A stretch of DNA of 64,000 nt from Sphingobacteriales bacterium 44-61 (lineage in GTDB: Bacteria > Bacteroidota > Bacteroidia > Chitinophagales > Chitinophagaceae), in the NCBI GenBank assembly GCA_001898405.1, contig MKTW01000007.1, positions 1 through 64,000 of the forward strand, given 5' to 3'. Both the position numbers and the translations under genes were made by a program. The notes under the pieces are model-generated. The model did no database searches. It was not told the origin of the DNA and worked only from the letters and a program-made list of their open reading frames with translations. Positions 18,401 to 25,570 of this stretch are shown piece by piece. The number at the start of each line of letters is the position of its first letter. Within the stretch, counting starts at the first letter, position 1.

Positions 18401-19102
18401 GAAATATTTTACCAACGTTTTATTCTTGAAATCAGCTTTTACGATGGCAGCATCTTTTTGATCGGAAGCATCTAAATACCACAGGGTGCCATTTTTATCA
18501 AAGAAAAAGCTGTAACAGTATACACCAGGGATCATATTGGTCAGCTTTGTGCCGTCAAACCGGTAAATGCCATTGTCTGTCGTGAACCATATAGCCCCTG
18601 ACTGATCTTTAATCATTTGATAAACGATTATATTTAACTGGGCTATCTGTTGCCATATCTTTACGTCAATGGTCAACGCAGGTGCCCGTTCCGGCTTCTG
18701 TAGTTTAACGGAAGATGCAGGCAGGGGCAGCGGTTCTGTCTTTTTTCTTAACGGATGTTTTGTCATCCCTTCAAGGTTAAGCGCCCTTGAAGGCAATGCC
18801 GAAAAACTAAAAGACGATTCTGTAACGGCAAAGGGCAACGGTTTAAACCCGGAAGAGTCATAGGTCATTCCTTTCAGCCTTTTAAAGTCAAGGGGAAAAA
18901 CAGTAGGGGTAATAGTTCCTTTGCCTGTCGTATCCCAATGAAGCGGTTGGGGGGCCGTAAATTCCAGCGGAAGCATTTGCGGCTGGGGGTATTCAGCTAA
19001 TTCTTCCGGAAAAGGGATATCTTCTACCTGGTGGCAGGATGCAAACAAACAGGCAGAAAGGAAAATGATAGCGACTCCATGACAGAGAAATGATTTCGTC
19101 AT
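15440..19102 (-). CDS. Beta-propeller (Y_Y_Y) sensor histidine kinase with lipoprotein-like N-terminus
   Basis: A 1220-residue membrane sensor kinase. It starts with a signal segment and lipobox-like FASC (Cys23). Residues ~145-760 hold repeated two-component-regulator propeller motifs (IWFTTDNGIYRFDG, LWVGTENGLLVVD, RIWITGTPTYGLYMID). A Y_Y_Y domain follows at ~815-890 (FAYILEGIDKKW), then one membrane helix near 905-928, a coiled coil, HisKA with phosphorylatable His in AGIAHEIQNPLN (~979), and an HATPase with DNGNGIP and GTGLGLS to the end. Unlike the classical hybrid regulators of Bacteroidota it lacks receiver and AraC domains; those functions appear as two separate genes directly downstream. 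The ligand is unknown. Confidence 0.9.
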   Translation of the reverse strand: MTKSFLCHGVAIIFLSACLFASCHQVEDIPFPEELAEYPQPQMLPLEFTAPQPLHWDTTGKGTITPTVFPLDFKRLKGMTYDSSGFKPLPFAVTESSFSFSALPSRALNLEGMTKHPLRKKTEPLPLPASSVKLQKPERAPALTIDVKIWQQIAQLNIIVYQMIKDQSGAIWFTTDNGIYRFDGTKLTNMIPGVYCYSFFFDKNGTLWYLDASDQKDAAIVKADFKNKTLVKYFTDLSITSITNIVAGDNGDIWQSGSIASPPALINPEEMLYYTFDSKSGFNSGRYYKIAVDTEARAWIGSRHGVDIIDRKANKVIHIGRENGLNTDSIDVCAAGPDGRIWAAGYNVLDAIDIKSGKITHYRLDGDNNNQRIYCLKFDKSGQLWVGRRLDLSIINFNNNTLRHIGSTGGLSYNDNVVDLLEYQPGQILVTGLSSTASRGGIYSIEQSGKTVFPFRNTAILSSTEDSKGNLWVGTENGLLVVDSARKTYWRLDTDNGLANPFIQSVTEQDGKVVITTNGGYNIFNPSKSEWERVTRKEGLQTDSVYSLTEDHKKNLWITGTSAGIFQYDRSSGNILNLTSSGGLNGNFVVQASVIPGNNDIWMVTNESGPNIIDPINNSIRFIKNVPGIDNISSKGIVIDSHGRIWITGTPTYGLYMIDLTGKKIAHFTTQEGLADNTTYSILEYNGRMLVCTNQKVNIITPPELSSHTRWEVDLLKHSEGLKKSTSSFVSDAMSKRGDYLWGDYGLGIIYGIEPDTSMGTNYITGIRIMGKDIAFADPQKVQADTGQQKSKVSRSSIGYAEKGDFKWDSLSGPYHLPVNLSLPNDQKIIQFSFTELGTVRQDSLQFAYILEGIDKKWTVTKDLQTETYLNLSPGNYIFKVASRWQNGKWNTPATFNFTIRPPWYATWWAYLIYFIVAVSLLRLYIIFRSRKLVRENKVLEEKVRHRTKQLQESLENLRSTQTQLIQSEKMASLGELAAGIAHEIQNPLNFVNNFSEINAELATELAEKVDQGNYEEVKVIATDIKENSEKISHHGKRADGIVKGMLQHSRNSSGLKEPTNINTLCDEYLRLAYHGLRAKDKSFNSGMNTDFDNSIPLLSIVPQDIGRVILNLLTNAFYAVNERAKSEGGNYKALVSISTKKVNDKVEIIISDNGNGIPQSIIDKIFQPFFTTKPTGHGTGLGLSMSYEIITKAHGGELKVESKEGEGTRFYIVLSLKNN

Positions 19103-19394
19103 ATTATTTCTTTAAAGCAGTGAATGCCTGAATTGCTTTTGAATAATGAGATTGTATCAAAAGCGATGGCGTTGACACGGGAGGATAGCAATATTTTCTA
19201 AAGAGTAATGTTTAAGCAGGGAGGTTGAGATAACCGACGCAGAAACAGCGGATTGTTGTAAAGTAGTTCATTATGGGGAGAACTCCTATCCAGTTTCTGA
19301 TTTTCTTTATAAACTGAACATTTTGTGGATAGCCGAGCCTTGTAAGCAGGTCTTGCATTCAACTATTATTCAATTAGTTGAAATTGTATACGAT

Positions 19395-20414
19395 TTATTT
19401 CACCACAGTTTCTGCTGACACATTCAATCCTGGTATTTGTAATAAGATCTTCCTTATATCGGTATTCTGAGCAACTATTTTAGATTGCTGATCCACTAAA
19501 AAATTCATTGGTATACCCTCAAAATTTAATGCTTTAACAAGAGGATTATCCATGCTATTGCTTAACCGGTATGCATCCCAGGTGAACGCTTCTTTTGCCA
19601 GGTATTTTTTCCATTTCTCTTCATTTTTATCAATGGACAAGAGCCTGATGTCAAATAGCGATGTATCAAGACCGGTCGACCAGTATTTAAGAACTCTCTC
19701 TTCTGTAATACATGGTCCACACCATGATGCACCGAATATCAGGATAAGGTACGGTTTGCCGGTAGCAAGCACATCAGCAAAAAGCGTTGTTGTATTATTG
19801 TTTTTTTGAACGGCTAGATTTTTGAATGTTGACAGATCCTTTTGATGATTATCTGTAAAAAGATAAGAAGTAAGAATCGATAATGTCTTTTTACCGATAC
19901 TGCTATTTTTTATTCCGCCGGGAAATGTATTATAGAATTTTATTCTTTCTTGTAGAGGTACTATTCTTGAAAAGGGCGAACAGATTGATAGCATAGCTAT
20001 ATTCTGGATATTTTTTTCACTCTTCAGGCCCATGTTGAACCGGATCACTTCTTCTCTTTCCTGGAAAAAGATTTGGGCAGTACGTTGCTTCACGATCGAA
20101 TAAGCGGTGTCTATTTGCGTTTTTTGTTGTGCCTGTTGGAATGAATAAAACTTACCAAAAAGGGATAGCAAATAATCTCTCGCCGCTTTTTGATCAGCAA
20201 ACTTAATACTGGTGTCCGGCATATACGGCAGATAAGAACTGTCTATAGGATAGAGGGCGATTGTTTTTTGGGCAGTGGGTAAGAGGGGAGTATTACCCGG
20301 TCTGATTTTAATAGCCGGCTCGGTAGAGTTTTGACAACCGGCAATGAATCCGGGAAGTATAAGAAAGAAGATACAGGAAAAAGGAATCCGTAGACTAAGT
20401 ACTGAATAGTTCAT
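19395..20414 (-). CDS. TlpA/ResA-like thioredoxin-fold lipoprotein
   Basis: A 339-residue lipoprotein (signal peptide, IAGC at Cys27). The C-terminal ~130 residues are a thioredoxin-like domain with WCGPC active site (FGASWCGPCITEE) and a late cis-Pro region (GIPMNFLVD), as in TlpA and ResA, which reduce periplasmic disulfides such as those of apocytochrome c or copper proteins. The N-terminal ~200 residues are helical and not recognised. It is divergent from the nos locus by 237 nt, so a role in maturing its cytochrome or copper proteins is possible but unproven. Confidence 0.8.
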   Translation of the reverse strand: MNYSVLSLRIPFSCIFFLILPGFIAGCQNSTEPAIKIRPGNTPLLPTAQKTIALYPIDSSYLPYMPDTSIKFADQKAARDYLLSLFGKFYSFQQAQQKTQIDTAYSIVKQRTAQIFFQEREEVIRFNMGLKSEKNIQNIAMLSICSPFSRIVPLQERIKFYNTFPGGIKNSSIGKKTLSILTSYLFTDNHQKDLSTFKNLAVQKNNNTTTLFADVLATGKPYLILIFGASWCGPCITEERVLKYWSTGLDTSLFDIRLLSIDKNEEKWKKYLAKEAFTWDAYRLSNSMDNPLVKALNFEGIPMNFLVDQQSKIVAQNTDIRKILLQIPGLNVSAETVVK

Positions 20415-20613
20415 TGGAGCGGTTTTATTTTTCTTAAATAGAAAAATTCCAGGCTGAGTAGTTCAGCTTATCCTAATACTGTGAGGGACGGGTTGACTGG
20501 GATGAAGTTCAAATTACTTGATTTTCATGATTCCTGTATCTTTTTTGGGGCTATATTTTATAACCTGGTTTATGTTAGCCTCTGAATTCCAACAAACCGT
20601 TCTTAATACAGAA

Positions 20614-20655
20614 ATGAAAGTATTAGATTTGAATGCCCATAAATATACCCGATGA
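20614..20655 (+). CDS. 13-residue mini-ORF coupled to the ferredoxin reductase gene
   Basis: ATG 20614 to TGA 20653-20655 reads MKVLDLNAHKYTR; the stop overlaps the reductase start as ATGA. It shares 25 of 33 nt with the mini-ORF at 9664, which is likewise placed at an ATGA junction. It could be a translated leader controlling the reductase, or the retained N-terminus of a deleted gene. Confidence 0.45.
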   Translation: MKVLDLNAHKYTR

Positions 20656-21692
20656 TTGATGACACTTCCATCTACAGGTCATTCACTGTCACGTCAATTA
20701 TTGACGAAACAAACAATGCCAAATCGTTTGAAATAAAACCAACCGATAATATCCCGATCACCTACCAGGCCGGCCAGTTCATCACCCTCGTATTCCCCAA
20801 AACAAACAAAGAAGACAGGCGTTCTTATTCTTTTTCGTCAGCCCCTGTTCTGAACGAGCCTATGCGTATCACCATAAAAAGAATTGCGAATGGTGAATAT
20901 TCAAGACAGCTCTTTAATCATATCAAACCGGGTGATACGCTCATCAGTTCAGGCATCTCCGGTTTCTTCCGTTTGCCTGACCAACTTGATCATGTCCGCC
21001 AGTTTGTTTTCCTTGCAGCAGGCAGCGGCATTACGCCAATCTATTCTTTACTCAAAACAGTCCTGCATACTACCAGGCTGCCAGTTGTTTTGATTTATAG
21101 CAACTATTCTGAGGAAGAAACTATTTTCCATTCAGAACTGTTAGGATTGCGCTCACAATTCCCCGAACGGTTTAAAATTGAATTCCTGTTCAGTCAATCC
21201 GAAATCCAGCCAAGGAGATTGAGTAAATTTCTGTTGCATGCATTGCTGGAAGAACATGCAATTCCTTTGCAGGAGACCTTATTTTATGTATGTGGCCCGG
21301 TAAATTATATGCTGGTCGTCAGTATCAGCCTGATCACGGTCGGTGTACCGAGGGAACATATCCGTAAAGAGAATTTCAACACCCGGCAGCATCTTATAAA
21401 GCCATTGCCTCCTGATACTGATGCGCACAGGGTAAAAGTCTTCATTAATAATGCACAGTATGAATTTACTGTTCAGTACCCCGATACTATTTTAGCTGCT
21501 GCAAAAAAGCTGCAAATACAATTGCCTTATAGCTGCGAAGCAGGTAACTGCGGAAGCTGCACTGCTACCTGCGTCCAGGGCACCACCTGGATGGCTTACA
21601 ATGAAGTGCTGATGGATGATGAGATCAAAAAAGGAAAAGTATTGACCTGCCAGGGGTATCCGGTAGGGGGAGATGTAGTGTTACAATATTGA
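20652..21692 (+). CDS. Ferredoxin/flavodoxin-type NAD(P)H oxidoreductase with C-terminal 2Fe-2S domain
   Basis: A 346-residue soluble reductase. Residues 1-110 bind FAD (RRSYSFSSAP is the RxYS motif), ~115-240 bind NAD(P)H (AAGSGITP, VCGPVNYM), and ~255-346 form a plant-type [2Fe-2S] ferredoxin domain with cysteines in SCEAGNCGSCTATC plus a distal Cys in TCQGY. This is the layout of phenylacetate-oxygenase or hybrid-cluster-protein reductases. It precedes the cytochrome/nosZ unit by about 200 nt, so it may feed electrons to a redox partner of the denitrification locus; the acceptor is not identifiable. Confidence 0.85.
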   Translation: MIDDTSIYRSFTVTSIIDETNNAKSFEIKPTDNIPITYQAGQFITLVFPKTNKEDRRSYSFSSAPVLNEPMRITIKRIANGEYSRQLFNHIKPGDTLISSGISGFFRLPDQLDHVRQFVFLAAGSGITPIYSLLKTVLHTTRLPVVLIYSNYSEEETIFHSELLGLRSQFPERFKIEFLFSQSEIQPRRLSKFLLHALLEEHAIPLQETLFYVCGPVNYMLVVSISLITVGVPREHIRKENFNTRQHLIKPLPPDTDAHRVKVFINNAQYEFTVQYPDTILAAAKKLQIQLPYSCEAGNCGSCTATCVQGTTWMAYNEVLMDDEIKKGKVLTCQGYPVGGDVVLQY

Positions 21693-21842
21693 TTACGAAA
21701 CAATTATACTACCAATACAGGAATACACCTAGCCTGTTTGGTACACAAATTGAGGCAAGCAGACAAACGATGCCGGCCAACTGACCAACATCATTTATAG
21801 GATTGAGGATTGTCAATTGTTGAATAATCGTTGCAAAATACT

Positions 21843-21878
21843 TTTGATTAATAAAAGATATGCGTATCTTTTATTAAT
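21843..21878 (+). promoter_or_regulatory. Promoter with overlapping palindromic operator upstream of the cytochrome/nosZ unit
   Basis: TTTG at 21843-21846, an 18-nt spacer and TATCTTTT at 21865-21872 fit a -33/-7 Bacteroidota promoter (one mismatch to TAnnTTTG). Superimposed is a perfect inverted repeat with 14-nt arms (21847-21860 and 21865-21878) around TGCG; the core is AAAAGATA-TGCG-TATCTTTT. It ends 19 nt before ATG 21898. Such placement suits repression or redox/NO-responsive control by a dimeric regulator; the regulator is unknown. Confidence 0.65.
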
Positions 21879-21897
21879 TAACCTTCAACTCAATATA

Positions 21898-22377
21898 ATG
21901 AAACCTAAATCACTGCTCGCCACTTCCTTTCTCCTTACAGGTTTATCCATTTTAGTCGCCTGTAACAACGAACAGAAACCTGCTGCTGAAAACACCAGCA
22001 CTCCTGCGCAGGAAACTGCTACAGAACAGGCTGAAGTGCACGGCACAGAAATAAAGCCCGGTGAAATTGAATTGACAACTCCTGTAAATAAGGAATGGGT
22101 CACATATGGTAAAAGCATTTATGAGATGAAATGCCAAAGCTGCCATAAACTGACAGACGAAAGGCTGGTCGGCCCCGGCTGGAAAGATGTAACAAAAAGA
22201 AGAGAACCCCACTGGATCATGAATATGATCACCAATGTAGACATGATGCTGGAAAAAGATCCTGAAGCACAAAAATTGCTGGAGCAGTGTCTGGTGCGTA
22301 TGCCCAATCAGAATCTGACTAAAGATGAATCGCGCCGGGTGCTTGAATTTATGCGGTCTAATGATGGTGTTAAGTAA
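21898..22377 (+). CDS. Lipid-anchored monohaem cytochrome c of the nos locus
   Basis: A 159-residue lipoprotein from ATG 21898 (lipobox LVAC); the extension to TTG 21817 is upstream DNA. A single haem c site CQSCH near residue 81 and a distal axial Met candidate in VRMPNQ near 140 define a class I cytochrome c domain. It stands 37 nt before nosZ, where Bacteroidota clade II nos clusters usually carry a cytochrome c that is the likely electron donor to NosZ. Confidence 0.9.
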   Translation: MKPKSLLATSFLLTGLSILVACNNEQKPAAENTSTPAQETATEQAEVHGTEIKPGEIELTTPVNKEWVTYGKSIYEMKCQSCHKLTDERLVGPGWKDVTKRREPHWIMNMITNVDMMLEKDPEAQKLLEQCLVRMPNQNLTKDESRRVLEFMRSNDGVK

Positions 22378-22414
22378 TCAAAACAACCTTCTTTTCAATT
22401 AAATAAACAGAAAT

Positions 22415-24442
22415 ATGAAACCCAGTTACTTCAAAACCTCTATGGTTTTGATAATGGCCTCTGCTTGCCTTTTATATATGCAGAGCTGCAAACCCAAAAC
22501 CGCTGAATCTGCTGCAACCGGTGATGCTTCCAAATCTTATGTGGCTCCCGGTAAATATGATGAGTTCTATAATATTGTTTCGGGTGGCTTCAATGGCCAG
22601 GTATCCGTTTATGGAATACCTTCCGGCCGCCTGTTTCGCATCATACCTGTATTTTCCCAGTCTCCCGAAAGCGGGTATGGCTTCAGCGAGGAAACCAAAC
22701 CCATGCTGAACACTTCCCACGGATTTGTGCCCTGGGACGATCAGCACCATATCGCCCTTTCCGAAACCAAAGGCGAGCATGATGGCCGCTGGGCCTTCGC
22801 CAATGCGAATAATACTCCCCGCCTGGCACGTATCGACCTTACCAATTTCCGGACCGCAGAGATCCTGGAAATACCCAATAGCGCCGGTAACCACGCTTCA
22901 CCTTTTATCACAGAAAATTCTGAATACGTTGTTGCGGCTACCCGCTTCAGCGTGCCATTAGATGATCAGAATGGCGATGTACCTATCAATTCTTATAAAG
23001 AGAATTTTAAAGGCTCGATAAGTTTTGTATCCGTTGATCCGAAATCCGGAGAAATGAATATCGCCTTTCAGATCCGCACTCCGGGAGTCAATTTTGACCT
23101 GTCCCGCGCCGGTAAAGGAAAATCGCATGGCTGGTTCTTCTTCAGTTGCTATAATTCAGAAAAAGCCAATACACTTTTAGAAGTAAATGCTTCTCAAAGG
23201 GATAAGGACTTTGTAATGGCGGTGAACTGGAAAAAAGCAGAGGAATATTTGAAAGCAGGCAAGGCCAAAAAGCAATCTGTTAAATATGCGCATAACGTGT
23301 ATGACGAAAAAACACATACTGCCACTTCTACCATGAGGAATGAAGTGCTTGTGCTGGACCCTGCTGATTGCCCTGATATGCTGTACCTGATCCCCTGTCC
23401 TAAATCACCGCATGGTACCGACGTAGATCCTACTGGTGAATACATCGTGGCATCAGGTAAGCTGGCTGCAAGCATTCCGGTATTCTCTTACGCCAAGATC
23501 CAAAAAGCAATTGCAGATAAAGCATTTGATGGAGAATATGACGGCATCCCCGTAATTAAATACGAAGCCGCCTTGCATGGAGAAGTAGCTAAACCAGGTC
23601 TCGGCCCTCTTCACACAGAGTTTGATGGGAAAGGAAATGGCTATACTTCCATGTTCGTTTCTTCTGAAATAGTAAAATGGCGCATTAGCGATCTGCAAGT
23701 GCTGGACCGTGTGCCTACTTATTATTCAATCGGTCACTTGTCCATACCGGGAGGACCAACAGCCAAACCTCATGGCAAGTATATGATCGCTTATAATAAA
23801 ATCACCAAGGACCGTTATTTGCCTACCGGCCCTGAGCTCACCCAAAGCGCTCAATTATATGATATCAGTGGTGAGAAAATGAAACTGTTGCTTGATTTTC
23901 CCACTACCGGAGAGCCGCATTATGCTGAAGCAATACCTGCCAGCATGCTGATGGACAAGCAAAGAAAGATCTATAAAATTGAAGAGAACGCTCACCCTTA
24001 TGCTTCAAAAGGTGAAGGCATGACCAAAGTAGAGCGTAAAGGGAACCAGGTGCATGTTTGGATGACTGCTATCCGTTCCCACCTTACACCGGATAATATT
24101 GAAGGAGTGAAACTGGGCGATGAAGTATATTTCCACGTCACCAATCTTGAGCAGGACTGGGATGTGCCGCATGGGTTTGCAATAAAAGGAGCAAACAATG
24201 CTGAGATACTGATCATGCCTGGTGAAACTCAAACCCTTAAATGGGTGGCAGACAGGGTTGGTATCTTCCCCTTCTACTGTACCGATTTCTGTTCCGCCTT
24301 GCACCAGGAAATGTCTGGTTATTTAAGAGTATCACCCGTGAACTCCAATGTGGCACTGCTTTTCAGTACAGGTACCAATAAGCCGGCAGTAAGCGGCACT
24401 GATGCAGCAGGGGCAACTGAAAAAGCTCCGGGTACCAAATAA
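22415..24442 (+). CDS. nosZ: Nitrous-oxide reductase, clade II (Sec-type) NosZ
   Basis: A 675-residue periplasmic copper enzyme reducing N2O to N2. The N-terminus is a Sec-like signal with a lipobox-like MQSC, not a twin-arginine signal, which marks clade II. The beta-propeller carries CuZ ligand histidines (for example WDDQHH near residue 109, NAGNH-like SAGNHASPF, and KSPHGTDVDP). The C-terminal cupredoxin domain (~540-650) has the CuA site FYCTDFCSALHQEM. All key motifs are intact. It is followed by NosL, NosD, NosF and NosY functions on the same strand. Confidence 0.97.
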   Translation: MKPSYFKTSMVLIMASACLLYMQSCKPKTAESAATGDASKSYVAPGKYDEFYNIVSGGFNGQVSVYGIPSGRLFRIIPVFSQSPESGYGFSEETKPMLNTSHGFVPWDDQHHIALSETKGEHDGRWAFANANNTPRLARIDLTNFRTAEILEIPNSAGNHASPFITENSEYVVAATRFSVPLDDQNGDVPINSYKENFKGSISFVSVDPKSGEMNIAFQIRTPGVNFDLSRAGKGKSHGWFFFSCYNSEKANTLLEVNASQRDKDFVMAVNWKKAEEYLKAGKAKKQSVKYAHNVYDEKTHTATSTMRNEVLVLDPADCPDMLYLIPCPKSPHGTDVDPTGEYIVASGKLAASIPVFSYAKIQKAIADKAFDGEYDGIPVIKYEAALHGEVAKPGLGPLHTEFDGKGNGYTSMFVSSEIVKWRISDLQVLDRVPTYYSIGHLSIPGGPTAKPHGKYMIAYNKITKDRYLPTGPELTQSAQLYDISGEKMKLLLDFPTTGEPHYAEAIPASMLMDKQRKIYKIEENAHPYASKGEGMTKVERKGNQVHVWMTAIRSHLTPDNIEGVKLGDEVYFHVTNLEQDWDVPHGFAIKGANNAEILIMPGETQTLKWVADRVGIFPFYCTDFCSALHQEMSGYLRVSPVNSNVALLFSTGTNKPAVSGTDAAGATEKAPGTK

Positions 24443-24483
24443 AAAGAAGTTCAGGTTTAGTCGGTGTTTTTGTTTGCATTCAC

Positions 24484-24516
24484 ACTTCCGGGGCCTGAAA
24501 ACCCCGGAAGTTATTT
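24484..24516 (+). terminator. Hairpin between nosZ and the nosL fusion (attenuator or weak terminator)
   Basis: Perfect 10-bp stem ACTTCCGGGG / CCCCGGAAGT (24484-24493, 24502-24511) with an 8-nt loop, followed only by TTATTT. The poor T-tract suggests partial termination, or stabilisation of the nosZ mRNA 3' end. Confidence 0.6.
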
Positions 24517-24529
24517 AAAACCGAAGGTT

Positions 24530-25570
24530 ATGAACAAGATGAGTCTCAGTTCAAGGATCATTATAGCGATCGGCTCTTTAGCGATGTGTATTCTTTTTTT
24601 TGTACCGGCATGGTCTATCTACCTGATCGCTCCGCAATATCCTGAAGGGTTATCGATGCAGATATGGCTGTATAAGATCACCGGACAGGTAGAAATAATC
24701 AATGGTCTGAATCACTATATCGGCATGAAGCATATTAAAGCAGAAATGTTCCCGGAATTCAGCTTTCTCGTTTATATTCTGGGTTTCTTTGTTCTGTTCG
24801 GATTGATGATAGCACTTTCGGGTAACCGCAAATGGCTGTTTATTTATCTTGTGCTTTCGGTGATCGGTGGCATGGCGGCGATGGCGGATTTTTATATGTG
24901 GGGCTATGATTATGGTCATGATCTTGACCCAAGCGCTGCCATCCAGGTTCCGGGATTGTCTTATCAACCACCTCTTATCGGACACAAAAAGCTATTGAAC
25001 TTTGATTCATATTCATATCCCGATGCTGGTGGATGGGTAGTAGTTGTTGTAACCGGTATCTTCTTTCTTATCTGGTTTATCGAGTGGCGCAAACATAAAA
25101 AGCAAAAGCCCATGATATCAAAACAAAAAATAACTTCTGTTTCTGCAGCCCTCGTCGTTGCTATCTTACTAGCCGGATGTAATCCTAAATCCGAAAAGAT
25201 CAATTTCGGGAAGGATAATTGTGCCGAATGTAAAATGACCATTATGGATCCCAAATTCGGCGGTGAGATCGTAACCAGGAAAGGAAAAGTGTATAAGTTT
25301 GATGACGTGCATTGTATCGCCACTTTCCTGGAACGCCGTGGTGTTGAAATGAACGATATTCATCAAACACTGTTTACAGATTATAATAATAATGGAGAGT
25401 TTATAAAAGTGAACGACGCAGAATTTGTAGTAAGCAGCCAGTTGAAAAGCCCGATGGGCGGCAATGCTGCTGCATTTAAGAATAAGGAAGAGGCAGAAAA
25501 GAAATCAGCAGAGATAGAAGGAAGTAAGCGCACCAATTGGGCTACTCTTTATAATATCCTGGTGAAGTGA
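24530..25570 (+). CDS. nosL: Membrane protein fused to NosL copper chaperone
   Basis: A 346-residue protein from ATG 24530. Residues 1-190 contain four predicted membrane helices and an extracytoplasmic loop rich in Tyr, His and Asp (MWGYDYGHDLD). After the basic stretch EWRKHKKQK a second signal-like segment with lipobox LLAGC (Cys217) begins, and residues 217-346 are NosL-like: NCAECKMTIMDPKFGGE and VYKFDDVHC. NosL delivers Cu(I) to NosZ. The internal lipobox and an in-frame ATG at 25112 suggest fusion of two genes, or a second internal start. The end overlaps nosD by 4 nt. Confidence 0.85.
   Translation: MNKMSLSSRIIIAIGSLAMCILFFVPAWSIYLIAPQYPEGLSMQIWLYKITGQVEIINGLNHYIGMKHIKAEMFPEFSFLVYILGFFVLFGLMIALSGNRKWLFIYLVLSVIGGMAAMADFYMWGYDYGHDLDPSAAIQVPGLSYQPPLIGHKKLLNFDSYSYPDAGGWVVVVVTGIFFLIWFIEWRKHKKQKPMISKQKITSVSAALVVAILLAGCNPKSEKINFGKDNCAECKMTIMDPKFGGEIVTRKGKVYKFDDVHCIATFLERRGVEMNDIHQTLFTDYNNNGEFIKVNDAEFVVSSQLKSPMGGNAAAFKNKEEAEKKSAEIEGSKRTNWATLYNILVK

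Noticed and set aside
23998-24304. Minus-strand frames within nosZ
   Set aside because: Shadow frames of a strongly conserved gene; no independent evidence.
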